DNA of 64,000 nt from Aureococcus anophagefferens (Eukaryota > Sar > Pelagophyceae > Pelagomonadales > Pelagomonadaceae): positions 339,337 to 403,336 of the forward strand of contig NW_008705565.1 in the NCBI RefSeq assembly GCF_000186865.1. The letters are read 5' to 3'. Position numbers and translations under genes: made by a program. This document shows, one piece after another, positions 18,966 through 27,787 of the stretch (the stretch's first letter is position 1; each line of letters begins with the position of its first letter). The notes under the pieces are model-generated. The model ran no database searches and was not told the origin of the DNA. It worked only from the letters and a program-made list of their open reading frames with translations.

Positions 18966-21029
18966 ATGGCGAGCTCTCCCGCCGCCTCCTCGCAACGGCG
19001 ATCGATCCCGGCCGTGGTGCACACGCGCATCGACAAGGCGCGCGTGCGCACGCTGGCGCAGAACATCGCGTCGACCCATCTTTCCGCGCTGCTCGGCTCC
19101 GGCGTCGCGCTGCCGAAGCCGCCCGCGCTGCCCTGGGTGGACCTCGAGGTGTCGCCGCGCTTCGACCGGCCCGTGGAGATCTGCATCGACTGCCCGGAGA
19201 AGGCCTGCGGCGCGCCGGGCGTCGCGCGCGTGCTCGTGCTGCTCGAGCCCGAGGAGGTGTCGCGCGCGGCGGCGGCCGCGGCGGCGCGCGGCGGCTTCGA
19301 CGTCGTCCTCGGCCACGACGCGGCGGCGACGGCGGCCGCGGGCGCGCGGGCCGCGGCCTTCTTCGCCCACGGCGGCACCTGGGTGCCCGAGGCGACGTGG
19401 CGGCGTCCGCGGAGCGCGCCGAAGCGCCGCGCCGCGAGCCTCGTCTGCGGCGACAAGCGGACGACGCGCGGCCACGCGATCCGGCGCGCGCTCTGGGCCG
19501 CGGCCGCGGGGTCCAAGGCCGTGGCGCGCTTCGCGTCGGCGCGCGCGACGACGCTGGCGATGGACGGCGGCGCGAAGAGGATGGGCGCGGCGCCCGAGGC
19601 CAAGGCCGCGGCCGTCGCTCCCTACGCGTTCCACGTGGCGATCGAAAACGTGCGGCGCGACGGCTACTTCACGGAGAAGCTCCTGGACTGTTTTTTGCTG
19701 CGCACGGTGCCCATCTACTGGGGCTGCCCGAATCTGGCCGACTTCGGCTTCGACGCGACGGGCGTGATCGTCGTCGACGACGGCGGCGACGTCGACGACG
19801 TCGCCGCCGCGGCGCTCCGCGCGGCCGAGGCCGCCGTCGCGACGGACGGCGACTACGCGGCGGCCATCGAGGCGAACTACGAACGGGCCCAGGCGTTTCT
19901 GGATCTCGAGGGCCGCCTCGAGGCCGCCGCCGCGGCCGCGCTCGCCGCGCCGCCGGCGCCGGCCGACGAGGCCGCCGTCGCGGCCGCGCTCGCCGCGCCG
20001 CCGGCGCCGGCCGACGACTGCGTCTGGCGGCCGCGGACCTGGCCCCTGCGGCTGCTCAGCGAGGCGCAGTACGCGGCCTGGGAGGCCGACGGCTACGTGT
20101 GCCTGCCCGGGGTCGTGCCGCCGGCGCTCTGCGCGGCCGCGGCCGCGGCGATCCGCGAGTTCGTGCGCGCGGACGACGCGGACGAGGCGACCTGGTACGC
20201 GAACACGGGCGACATCTACGACGAGTCCCTCGCGCCCCGCCTGGCCCACGGGCCCTGCGGCATGGTCCAGATGAGCCACCACGCGAGCCTCTGGGCCATC
20301 CGCCAGTGCCCCGGCGTGCATCGCGCGTTCGCGGACGTCTACGGCACGGAGGAGCTCTGGGTCACGTGCGACCGGGCCCACTTCAAGCCGCCGGAGCGCG
20401 CGGACCACCCGGCCTGGGCCGACCCGGGCGACGTCCACCGGGGCATGCACTGGGACGTCGACGTCGGCCGGCCGCCCGTGCCCTTCTCCGTGCAGGGCGT
20501 CGTGTACCTCGAGGCGACGGACGCGTCCACGGGCGCGCTGCGCGTCGTGCCGGGCTGCCGCGGCCGCCTGGCGTCGCTGCGCGAGGCCTGGCGATCGACG
20601 GGGGCCGACGCGCACGCGGGCGAGGCCGTCGCCGCGGAGGGCCCCGCGGGCACGCTCGTGCTCTGGCACGGCGCGACGCACCACGGCCCGGGCCGCAACG
20701 TCGGCGAGAGGCCGCGCGTGTCGGCCTACGTCGCCATGCTCCCCGTCGACGCCGCGCCCTTCGTCGGCCCGCGGCGGCCGAGCTACCCGCTGAGCCTCAG
20801 CGACGCGGGCACGCTCGCGTACGACGCCGACCCGGACTCCGCGACGCGGCTCGACCGCGGCGCCCGCGCGGCCAAGTGGCGCGGCCGGGCGCCGCTCCTC
20901 GTCGAGGACCCGGCGGAGGCCGACCTCGACCGCCGGCCCCCGGGCGAGGCCGACGGCGCGCCGTTCCCCGGGCTCACGGCGCTCGGCCGGAAGCTCGCGG
21001 GGCTCGACGCGTGGGACGGCGGCGCCTAA
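18966..21029 (+). CDS. Fusion of a GT10 (fucosyltransferase-like) domain and a phytanoyl-CoA dioxygenase-like domain
   Basis: 687 residues from ATG 18966; the frame upstream has no Met. The N-terminal half ends with the hallmark of alpha-1,3-fucosyltransferases: FHVAIENVRRDGYFTEKL (about 222-239) and TVPIYWGCPNLADF, which binds GDP-fucose in the family. No membrane anchor is visible before it. An Ala/Pro linker containing two copies of ALAAPPAPAD follows (about 320-352). The C-terminal half (about 365-620) is a PhyH-type oxygenase with DGYVCLPGVVPPALC, iron ligands in MHWDVDVGRPP (His near 495), and distal His-Arg in HGATHHGPGRN. One chain would thus join a sugar transferase to an Fe(II)/2-oxoglutarate hydroxylase. 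Donor, acceptor and hydroxylation target are unknown. The retroelement lies just upstream. Confidence 0.83.
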   Translation: MASSPAASSQRRSIPAVVHTRIDKARVRTLAQNIASTHLSALLGSGVALPKPPALPWVDLEVSPRFDRPVEICIDCPEKACGAPGVARVLVLLEPEEVSRAAAAAAARGGFDVVLGHDAAATAAAGARAAAFFAHGGTWVPEATWRRPRSAPKRRAASLVCGDKRTTRGHAIRRALWAAAAGSKAVARFASARATTLAMDGGAKRMGAAPEAKAAAVAPYAFHVAIENVRRDGYFTEKLLDCFLLRTVPIYWGCPNLADFGFDATGVIVVDDGGDVDDVAAAALRAAEAAVATDGDYAAAIEANYERAQAFLDLEGRLEAAAAAALAAPPAPADEAAVAAALAAPPAPADDCVWRPRTWPLRLLSEAQYAAWEADGYVCLPGVVPPALCAAAAAAIREFVRADDADEATWYANTGDIYDESLAPRLAHGPCGMVQMSHHASLWAIRQCPGVHRAFADVYGTEELWVTCDRAHFKPPERADHPAWADPGDVHRGMHWDVDVGRPPVPFSVQGVVYLEATDASTGALRVVPGCRGRLASLREAWRSTGADAHAGEAVAAEGPAGTLVLWHGATHHGPGRNVGERPRVSAYVAMLPVDAAPFVGPRRPSYPLSLSDAGTLAYDADPDSATRLDRGARAAKWRGRAPLLVEDPAEADLDRRPPGEADGAPFPGLTALGRKLAGLDAWDGGA

Positions 21030-21038
21030 CTCATAGTT

Positions 21039-21881
21039 TTAGCCCGCGCGGCGCGGCGCCTTCGCCGGGTAGGCCGCGACGGGAAGCCCGCAGCGCCAGC
21101 GGAGCTCGGGGGCCTCGCCGCACGCGTCGACGCGCGCCGCGGAGAGGAGCTGGACGCAGAGCCACGTGCCGCCGAGCGCGCCGACGTGCCAGAGCGGGTG
21201 CAGGAACGCGGGCCCGAGGACGCTCTCCCGCACGAGCGCGCAGAAGTGGAACTCGACGACCCACGCCGTGCCGCCGCCGACGGCGTAGCTGCCGATGGCC
21301 GCGACGAAGAGGGGCTTCACGAGCCCCCGCCGCGTCCGCTCGCCGACGGCGCGCCCGAACGCGAGGCGCGCGCACCCGGCGACGATGCAGAAGATCGACA
21401 GGAGGTACAGCGTCATGAAGGCCTCGTAGAAGGCGCGCCAGCGCGCGTAGACCGCGACGGCGGCGCCCGACGCGGCGGCGAAGGCCTTGGGCAGCCACGG
21501 CCGCCGCAGCGCGGCCGCGCCCGAGCCGAGCTCGCAGAGGATGAAGACGAGGACGGCGTTGAGCAGCAGCATGGGCGCCTCGTCCGCGGCCTGGCCCGGC
21601 GCGATCATCGTCGCGTGCAGCGCGACGCTGCCGGCGCCGATGACCGCCGTGAGCAGGTACGCCAAGGCGAACGCCGGCCGCTCCCAGCCGTGCGCCGCCG
21701 GCGCGCGCCGCATCGGGTTCGCGACGCAGACACCAAATATACCCAGGGCCACGTAGGGCAGCGACGACGCCGCGTTCCACGGCTCGGCGACCCAGGCGCT
21801 CCGCTCGAAGTTGGGCTCGCAGAAGTCGACCGACGACGGCGAGAAGCCGAGCGTCTCCCAGTAGCCGACCGGCGGGGCCAT
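21039..21881 (-). CDS. Alkaline ceramidase (alkaline phytoceramidase family)
   Basis: Intramembrane amidase that releases a sphingoid base and fatty acid from ceramide, in ER or Golgi membranes in known cases. Met at 21881 is chosen because it opens MAPPVGYWETLGFSPSSVDFCEPNF, close to the family N-terminus with its calcium-site acidic residue and Cys. Seven hydrophobic segments follow. The zinc-site residues are visible: GSVALHATMIAPG (His), an Asp in AADEAPMLLLNAVL, and the C-terminal pair in LHPLWHVGALGGTW. At 280 residues it matches the usual 260-280. It is tail to tail with the GT10-PhyH fusion, with 9 bases between stop codons. Confident. Confidence 0.9.
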   Translation of the reverse strand: MAPPVGYWETLGFSPSSVDFCEPNFERSAWVAEPWNAASSLPYVALGIFGVCVANPMRRAPAAHGWERPAFALAYLLTAVIGAGSVALHATMIAPGQAADEAPMLLLNAVLVFILCELGSGAAALRRPWLPKAFAAASGAAVAVYARWRAFYEAFMTLYLLSIFCIVAGCARLAFGRAVGERTRRGLVKPLFVAAIGSYAVGGGTAWVVEFHFCALVRESVLGPAFLHPLWHVGALGGTWLCVQLLSAARVDACGEAPELRWRCGLPVAAYPAKAPRRAG

Positions 21882-22045
21882 TTGATGATTCGTGGGTGCG
21901 ATCGATGTGGATGTGATCGATGCGCTGCCTCGCGGCCACAAATGGCTGGGAGACGCGGTCAAATGGACCGATTTATCCGCGCATAAGCAGCCCAGCCTGT
22001 ATGTTTGCCTCACCTTGCAGTGGAATTGCCACAAATCCTTGAGGC

Positions 22046-22555
22046 ATGGCTTGCCATCGGATCTCGATAGAGCGCGCATCAATGCGCTCCTTCTCGCTCA
22101 AGCGGGTCATTAGCATCACTATGCTCGCATGCGCATCGAGCATGAAGCCGATGCCGCACCGAGTGGCTCCGCACCGGCCTCAGAGCTCTCCCGATGTTGC
22201 GCCGAGCTCTCTGGCGCGCAAGCACCTGCTCTCGGCGGGCGTGGCTGCGCCGAGCTCTCTGGCGCGCAAGCACCTGCTCTCGGCGGGCCTGGCGCTGCTG
22301 GCCGCCGCGCCGCTGGCGTCGCGCGCGAAGGACTTTGGGTGCACCGAGGGCGAGGACGACTACTTCTGCCTCGACGGGAAGCTCCGCGCGCAGAACGGCC
22401 TGCCGGCGTACCAGGCGCCGCCGAAGGCCAAGGTCGACGGCGCCGCGGCGAAGGAGCGGCGCCTCGAGGCCATGCGCGCGCAGTACCGCGGCGCGCGGGC
22501 CGGCGCGGCGCCGGCGCCGGCGCCCCCGCCCGGCGCGGCGCCGCCGCCGGCGTAG
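22046..22555 (+). CDS. Small exported protein with duplicated presequence segment
   Basis: Up to 169 residues from ATG 22046; later Mets (such as 22082) are possible starts. A 48-base unit is repeated in tandem (22199-22294), giving two copies of APSSLARKHLLSAG. The second runs into a hydrophobic stretch (LALLAAAPLASRA), so the leader ends in a signal- or lumen-type peptide. The mature part (about 95 on) is short, with two Cys in FGCTEGEDDYFCLDGK, a basic helix, and an Ala/Pro tail. The combination of basic repeat plus AxA cleavage site would suit a thylakoid-lumen protein, but no family is recognised. It is divergent from the ceramidase gene. Confidence 0.6.
   Translation: MACHRISIERASMRSFSLKRVISITMLACASSMKPMPHRVAPHRPQSSPDVAPSSLARKHLLSAGVAAPSSLARKHLLSAGLALLAAAPLASRAKDFGCTEGEDDYFCLDGKLRAQNGLPAYQAPPKAKVDGAAAKERRLEAMRAQYRGARAGAAPAPAPPPGAAPPPA
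22199..22294 (+). repeat. 48-bp in-frame tandem duplication
   Basis: Two adjacent 48-base copies with only two or three differences, each coding 16 residues of the presequence of the small exported protein. The unit keeps the reading frame. Confidence 0.85.
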
Positions 22556-22580
22556 GCGCCGCGTAACGCCGGCGCGCGCC

Positions 22581-24335
22581 TTAGGACCCGGGCCCGGGCT
22601 CGTCCCAGCCCTTGCGCCAGTAGGCGCCGTGCTGGCCGATGAGGGCGGCGAGGCCCTTGTTCTGGACGAAGACGCGGCGGAGCGCGCCGCCGGGCCGCGC
22701 GTCCGCGGCCTCCGCCGCGCAGGCCGCGAGGCCCGCGAGGTCCGGCGTGCACGTGTAGACGTGGTCCGACGGCAGGGGCCGGAGGGGCGCGACGATGTGC
22801 CGCGCCGCGCGGAACTTGTGGACCGCCGCGCGCGCGCCGCCGAGGTGCCAGTCGTCGATGACGACCGCGCCGCCCGGCGAGAGGCGGTGGTACGCGCCGT
22901 GGAGCGCGTCGAGGACGCCGTCGTAGGCGTCCGCGTCGATGCGCAGGAGGGCCAGGACCGGCGCGCCCTCCGGCGGCGGAACCGGCGCGACGTCGGACGT
23001 CGAGCCGAGGACCGGCGGCAGCGACTCGTTGAAGAAGCCCTCGACGAAGGTCACGCGGCCGTCGAGGAGGCCGTAGCGGCGGAAGTTGTAGCGCACGGCG
23101 TCGACGCCGGAGACGAAGCGGTCCGTCCAGTCCGCCGTCGGGTCGACCTCCTTGGCGTGCGTCTCGCCCGTGGCCGCGACCTCGATGTCGAGGCGTGGCG
23201 GCGGGATGCCCGCGAACGAGTCCGCGACGACGACGCGCCGGGTCGCCTCGGCTGGGAACGCCGCCGCGAGGAGGCCCCGGAGGAAGATGCAGGCGCCGCC
23301 GCGGAAGACGCCCGCCTCCATGAGGTCCCCGGGCACGCCGTCGTCGAAGAGCCGGCCGACGAGGCGCTCGAGGTGGTCGAGGTCCGCGACGCTGAGCGTC
23401 GTCTGGTAGCGCCGCCGCGCGCGCTCCGCCTCCTCGCCGTCGGCGCCCGAGCTCAGGCCCGAGACGCCCGCCGCGCGCCACGTGAGGCCGAAGGGGTGCT
23501 CGCACGGCGCGGCGACGGGCGATTCCGCGGACCCGACGCCGCAGCCCGCCGCGGCGTCGTGGAGCCGCGCGTCGCCGAGGATGGCCGCCCACTCGCCGAG
23601 CTCGAAGTCGGCGTGGAGGTAGTTCGTCAGGCCCCGCTTGAGCCCGTCGAGGTAGAGGCCCGCCGCGTCGCCCTCGAGGCGCGCGGCGCCCGCGCCCGCG
23701 GGCGCCTCGCCGCCGAAGCGGTCGTCGGCGCAGGCGAGCTCCGGCGCGCCGGCGGCGCAGACCTCGCCCTCGAGGCCCACGTCGTAGACGCTCAGCGCGC
23801 CGCCGCCGGCGACGTCCGCCGCGCGGCCCTCGAGCGCCGCGTGCAGCCGCGCGCTGCTCAGGCGCACGACGGTGGCGCTCAGGCCGCTCTGGTCGCTCGG
23901 CAGGGGCCGCGCCGCCAGCGCCCAGTACCAGTTCTTGTAGATGGCGAGGCACGGCGATAAGACGAGCGCGTCCGCGCCCGCGAAGTCGCGCGCGCCGCCG
24001 TAGAAGTCGCTGCTGTTCCACCGCGTCTCGCACCAGGCCGCGAGGCGCGAGAAGGCGATGTCCGCCGCGAGCGTGTCGCCCTCGAGGAGGTAGGTCAGGG
24101 CCGCGTTGTTCCGGAACTCGACGGACTGGACGAGACCCTCGGTCATGGCGAGCTCGCGCAGCTCGCCGTAGCGCCCGGACCGCAGGAGCGACGCGCCGGC
24201 GTCGCCGTCGACGCCGTCGACGACGATGTCGTCGGGCACGACGAGCGTCGTCGGCAGCATGCGCTCCGGCTCCCGCGCGCCGCACGCGGCGACGAGGACG
24301 ACCAGCCAGCGCGGGCGTTGGGCAGCCATGATCAT
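22581..24335 (-). CDS. TylF-type (macrocin O-methyltransferase family) SAM-dependent methyltransferase with long N-terminal region
   Basis: 584 residues from Met 24335 (Met 24329 is equally good), opening a hydrophobic leader (PRWLVVLVAACG), so secretory or organellar. The last 280 residues match the TylF family: LMEAGVFRGGACIFLRGLL (SAM-binding motif I), RVVVADSFAGIPPP, the Glu/Asp-rich loop, VTFVEGFFNESLP, LRIDADAYDGVLDALHGAYH, and GGAVVIDDWHLGGAR with the metal-binding Asp pair. The first 300 residues are not recognised; they contain several Cys and YKNWYWALA-like aromatic patches. TylF methylates a macrolide deoxysugar in bacteria; eukaryotic substrates are unknown, sugars being plausible. 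It is transcribed in the same direction as the arylsulfotransferase-like gene upstream. Confidence 0.83.
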   Translation of the reverse strand: MIMAAQRPRWLVVLVAACGAREPERMLPTTLVVPDDIVVDGVDGDAGASLLRSGRYGELRELAMTEGLVQSVEFRNNAALTYLLEGDTLAADIAFSRLAAWCETRWNSSDFYGGARDFAGADALVLSPCLAIYKNWYWALAARPLPSDQSGLSATVVRLSSARLHAALEGRAADVAGGGALSVYDVGLEGEVCAAGAPELACADDRFGGEAPAGAGAARLEGDAAGLYLDGLKRGLTNYLHADFELGEWAAILGDARLHDAAAGCGVGSAESPVAAPCEHPFGLTWRAAGVSGLSSGADGEEAERARRRYQTTLSVADLDHLERLVGRLFDDGVPGDLMEAGVFRGGACIFLRGLLAAAFPAEATRRVVVADSFAGIPPPRLDIEVAATGETHAKEVDPTADWTDRFVSGVDAVRYNFRRYGLLDGRVTFVEGFFNESLPPVLGSTSDVAPVPPPEGAPVLALLRIDADAYDGVLDALHGAYHRLSPGGAVVIDDWHLGGARAAVHKFRAARHIVAPLRPLPSDHVYTCTPDLAGLAACAAEAADARPGGALRRVFVQNKGLAALIGQHGAYWRKGWDEPGPGS

Positions 24336-24436
24336 TGCGCGATTCCTAATTCGGCGGCGCTTGGCGTTCAACACGAATCCTTGAACCTCTCGCGCGAACG
24401 AAGGAACGCCGTCACGGAGTCCGGGAACCCTTACGC

Positions 24437-26299
24437 CTATCGCGCGCAGGTGAAGGCCAGGGGCGTCGACGAGACGCCCCAGACGCTGTGGACGACGACG
24501 CTCGCCGCGCTCTCCGGCGCGTCGAGGTCCACGCGGACCGTCGACGTCCGCCACATGGCCTCCATGGAGAAGGACCCCGTCTGGATCGCGACGCCCGCCG
24601 CGTCCAGGATGTCGAAGTCGGTCTCGTAGGCGTCGTTCATCTTGACGAGGTCCCAGGCGTCGAAGCGCAGCGCGCCGTCGGCGCAGGACGCGCGCGACAC
24701 GAGCGGCTCGTCGAAGAACTTCTCGACGGCGTAGGCCGCCCAGCCGACGACCTCCTCGAGCGTCGGGTCGTTGTTGTAGCGCGTCTCGTTGCCCGTCGTG
24801 CCGTAGACCTTGAGGTCCAGCGCCGACGTGGGCTGGCCGCCGTCCAGGGGCCGCGTGACCTCGACGACGGCCGCCTCCCACGTGATGTCGTCGGTCATCG
24901 TCGTCGGCCAGTAGAGCGACAGCACGTTGCCTACCAAGTGCGACGGGGTCGGAACTCTTTTCAGGCGACATTCGCGCGAAAAAAACACTCGCGTCGCTCG
25001 ACGCCGCGCGTTGCCCGTGGGCATCCTATCCGCGTCGCCGTAGACGAAGGCGTAGGGCACCTGGTAGTCCCAGACGACGCGCGCGACCATGGCGTCCATG
25101 TCGAGGTTCACGACGGCGACGCGGGACCGCAGGTCCGTCGCGTTCCGCGAGTTCGCGAACACGAAGTAGTCGCCCTCGCCAAAGTATTCCAGGCCGTGGT
25201 TCACGTGCCAGAACGAGTAGTTCCGCGCCTCCGTGTCCGCGCGGCTCCCGTCGATGTCGTACATCGCAAAGTCCGTGGCCCGCCCGCCGACGCACCACTG
25301 CGTCTCGAGCGTCTTCTGGTCCATGAGGAAGAAGGAGCAGACCTCGGGGTCCGCGGCCTTGTTCCCCGTGAGGACGACCGCGTCCTGCTGCAGGTACTGG
25401 ATGTGGTTCGGGTAGTTGGGCAGCGCGTAGACGTTGAAGCGCACGAGGTCCATCGCGCCCGTCTTCGTGTCGTAGCGCGCCAGGCCCGTCGAGTTCTCGT
25501 TGAGGTCCTGCAGCGCGTAGAACTTGGACGTGCCCGAGGGGGCGTCGTAGACGAGCGACGACGCGTGCGAGTCGATGAGGAGGTTCGTCGTCTCGTCGGG
25601 CACGACGTAGGGCGCCGTGTCCGTCTTCCACTCCCAGAGGTACGGGTTCCCCGCCTTGATGCGGCCCGAGTTCGACATGAGGAGGAAGGCGTCCGGGCTA
25701 TAGTAGCGCATGCCGTCCACCGTGACGCGCAGGAGGTCGTCGATTTCGTCGCCCTGCGAGTCGTAGGGCAGGCTCGACGGCACGATCGTCGCCGCGCGGA
25801 TCGTCCCCGTGGGGCTGAACACCACGAGCAGCGACGCCGTCGACGTGTCCAGCGTGTACTGGTTGAAGCACGTCGCGAGCCAGCCGGTGGCGCCCTCGCC
25901 GAGGTCGCCCTCGAGCGCCGCGGCGTCGAAGGTGAAGACCATGCTCGAGGGCAGGTACTGCTCGACGCACGCCTCGTAGTCGTACATCTGCGTCACGCAG
26001 CCCTGGTCGCCCATGTCCGCGAGGGCCTCGCGGACTTTAGGGAACTGGCGCACGAGGTCCATGGCGGTGACCGTGACCGTTCGCTGCTGCGGTTCGCGTT
26101 TCGCCCGGGTCGCCAGCAGCGCCGCGCGGCTCGGCGACGCGCCGCCGGTCCAGGCGGCGACGCCGAACACGGCCAGCAGCCCCAGCGCGTTCAGCGCCAC
26201 GACGCGCCCGGGCCCGCGTTCCTTCGTCGTCGGCCGGAGCACGTGGGTCCCATAGCTGGATCGCAGCATGGTGGGCGCCGCTTGGGGGAGGCTGCCCAT
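24437..26299 (-). CDS. Arylsulfotransferase-family (ASST-like) membrane-anchored protein, with a short GC-AG intron
   Basis: Met 26299 opens a type II anchor (RVVALNALGLLAVFGVAAW near residues 23-41), leaving a large lumenal or extracellular domain. The body resembles the PQQ-like propeller of arylsulfotransferases: LLIDSHASSLVYDAPS, LPNYPNHIQYLQQDAVVL, FWHVNHGLEYFGEGDYFV and VYGDADRMPTGN followed by VLSLYWPTT. The last motif, a family hallmark, is interrupted by 84 bases (25014..24931) that keep the frame but code an Arg-rich patch. Removing them with donor GC and acceptor TAG restores TGNVLSLY. The repeat GGCAACG flanks the 84 bases. The domain after about residue 480 is less clear. Sulfotransfer is the family's activity in bacteria; here it is inferred. 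Product about 592 residues when spliced. Confidence 0.75.
   Translation of the reverse strand: MGSLPQAAPTMLRSSYGTHVLRPTTKERGPGRVVALNALGLLAVFGVAAWTGGASPSRAALLATRAKREPQQRTVTVTAMDLVRQFPKVREALADMGDQGCVTQMYDYEACVEQYLPSSMVFTFDAAALEGDLGEGATGWLATCFNQYTLDTSTASLLVVFSPTGTIRAATIVPSSLPYDSQGDEIDDLLRVTVDGMRYYSPDAFLLMSNSGRIKAGNPYLWEWKTDTAPYVVPDETTNLLIDSHASSLVYDAPSGTSKFYALQDLNENSTGLARYDTKTGAMDLVRFNVYALPNYPNHIQYLQQDAVVLTGNKAADPEVCSFFLMDQKTLETQWCVGGRATDFAMYDIDGSRADTEARNYSFWHVNHGLEYFGEGDYFVFANSRNATDLRSRVAVVNLDMDAMVARVVWDYQVPYAFVYGDADRMPTGNARRRATRVFFSRECRLKRVPTPSHLVGNVLSLYWPTTMTDDITWEAAVVEVTRPLDGGQPTSALDLKVYGTTGNETRYNNDPTLEEVVGWAAYAVEKFFDEPLVSRASCADGALRFDAWDLVKMNDAYETDFDILDAAGVAIQTGSFSMEAMWRTSTVRVDLDAPESAASVVVHSVWGVSSTPLAFTCAR
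24931..25014 (-). mobile_element. 84-base GC-AG intron flanked by a 7-bp direct repeat (introner-like)
   Basis: On the coding strand the intron starts GCAACG and ends TTGGTAG. GGCAACG occurs at both edges (plus-strand CGTTGCC at 24925-24931 and 25009-25015, exactly 84 bases apart). There is no GT donor at the junction. The length is a multiple of three, so retention would insert 28 residues without a stop. Confidence 0.6.
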
Positions 26300-26371
26300 C
26301 GCACGCTGACAGAGAATATCCGAACTTCTCAAGGTTGATGTCGAAGTTTGAGAGAAGCTGCCCCCAGGACG

Positions 26372-27754
26372 ATGGGCCAGCGGAAGAAGCAAGGTGCTGC
26401 GGGGGGAGGGAGCACGCCGCCCCCGGGCGGTGCTGCGGCGCCAGGGCCGGCGGGCGGCGCGTCGCGGGCCAACGGCGGTGCGCTCTCTGAAGGGTCGGCA
26501 TCTGAAGGATCGCCATTCGACGGGCTGTCCGAGGTGCAGCAGAAAGCATTTGTCTGGATGGTCAATTTTTTGGGCCCGCTCGAGGGCCGCGCCCGAGAGC
26601 TGCGAGACAGGACTCGCGGCAAGTCGGAGCTGATGGTCTTGGACCTGCGCGTGCGTCGCGGCGCGGACCCGCCGCCGGACGCGCGCGTCCTCGCGGAGGC
26701 GCGGCTGTTCTCGCGCGGCCGGCCGAGGAGCATTGTCTCGCACATGGATGACATCGGCTATCCCGTTTCCTACGGCGAGCCGCAGGTCGCTCTCATCCTG
26801 TCCAAATGCGAAGTCCTGCGCGAGGCGGACACGATGCTCATCTGCTGCGTGGGGGACTCGGTCCCGCCGGGAGGCGGGCCACTGCCGCCCAACTTCAGCC
26901 ACTCCTTCCTGAGCACGTGCTTCGACCAGCTCCGGGAGATCCGCAGCGCGTTGGCGAAGCCCGCGAGGCCCAAGGAGCGACCGGAGCCGGAAGCGGTCTG
27001 GAGGACGCGGGACGCCCGCCTCGCGTGCGGAAATTGCGGGACTCACGAGGGGAAGATGCTGTCCTGCGCCGGTTGCGGGCAAGTGCGTTATTGCGGGCGC
27101 TTGTGCCAGAAACAGGCCTGGTCGCAGCACAAGGAGGAGTGTAGAAAATACCAGAAGGTCGCGGCCGACGTCGACGCCATGGGCCAAAAGATGTCGGAGA
27201 GCGCGTCGCTCCGAGTGCACACGAATGGCAAGGAGGTGGTCAAGCACCTCTCGGGAGCGGGACTCGACGCGATGATCACCCCCGAGGATGCCGCCGCCTT
27301 CCAGGTGAAAGTCGAGCAGTTCGCGAACGTCATGGTTCGGGAAGGATACCTGTCGAAGCTCGTCTGGGGGATGAGGTGCAACAAATTTAGCACCGCGGGG
27401 GGCCTATCTGCCGACGTCGTCCGGCGCAAGGGCCTCGACGGGACCCGGAAAATCCTCTGCATGATCAAAAACGCGGCTTTCGAGGACTGGCTCGCGCGGC
27501 ACATGAAAAGCCTCGAGCTCGTCGGCCGCGCCTGTTCCGAGCTCGCGATGACGCTCTTGGATGAGGACGACGTCCGCCTCTGCAAAGGCAAGGGGATGAC
27601 GGGCGTCGACGTCTTGAGCAGGCAGCTGCGCAATCCCGACTTCGACCCGAAAGAGGGCTTCCTCTGCATGTTCATCGACCCCTCCTACGGGCCGTACGCG
27701 GACGCGACCCTCATCGTCCGGTGGGACCTCCGCTTCGAGTGCGAGGCTCCGTAG
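26372..27754 (+). CDS. MYND zinc-finger protein
   Basis: 460 residues from ATG 26372. A low-complexity Gly/Pro/Ala N-terminus is followed by about 150 residues of unknown type. The MYND finger is complete at about residues 218-256: CGNCGTHEGKMLSCAGCGQ, VRYCGRLCQKQAWSQH and KEEC, giving C-C, C-C, C-C, H-C zinc ligands. Such fingers bind proline-rich partner peptides. The remaining 200 residues are not recognised and show no SET domain, so methyltransferase activity is not suggested. It shares a 72-base region with the divergent arylsulfotransferase-like gene. AT content is slightly higher than in the neighbours. Confidence 0.85.
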   Translation: MGQRKKQGAAGGGSTPPPGGAAAPGPAGGASRANGGALSEGSASEGSPFDGLSEVQQKAFVWMVNFLGPLEGRARELRDRTRGKSELMVLDLRVRRGADPPPDARVLAEARLFSRGRPRSIVSHMDDIGYPVSYGEPQVALILSKCEVLREADTMLICCVGDSVPPGGGPLPPNFSHSFLSTCFDQLREIRSALAKPARPKERPEPEAVWRTRDARLACGNCGTHEGKMLSCAGCGQVRYCGRLCQKQAWSQHKEECRKYQKVAADVDAMGQKMSESASLRVHTNGKEVVKHLSGAGLDAMITPEDAAAFQVKVEQFANVMVREGYLSKLVWGMRCNKFSTAGGLSADVVRRKGLDGTRKILCMIKNAAFEDWLARHMKSLELVGRACSELAMTLLDEDDVRLCKGKGMTGVDVLSRQLRNPDFDPKEGFLCMFIDPSYGPYADATLIVRWDLRFECEAP

Positions 27755-27787
27755 AATCGAACGAAAACTTAGCGCGGGGGCGCGGCG

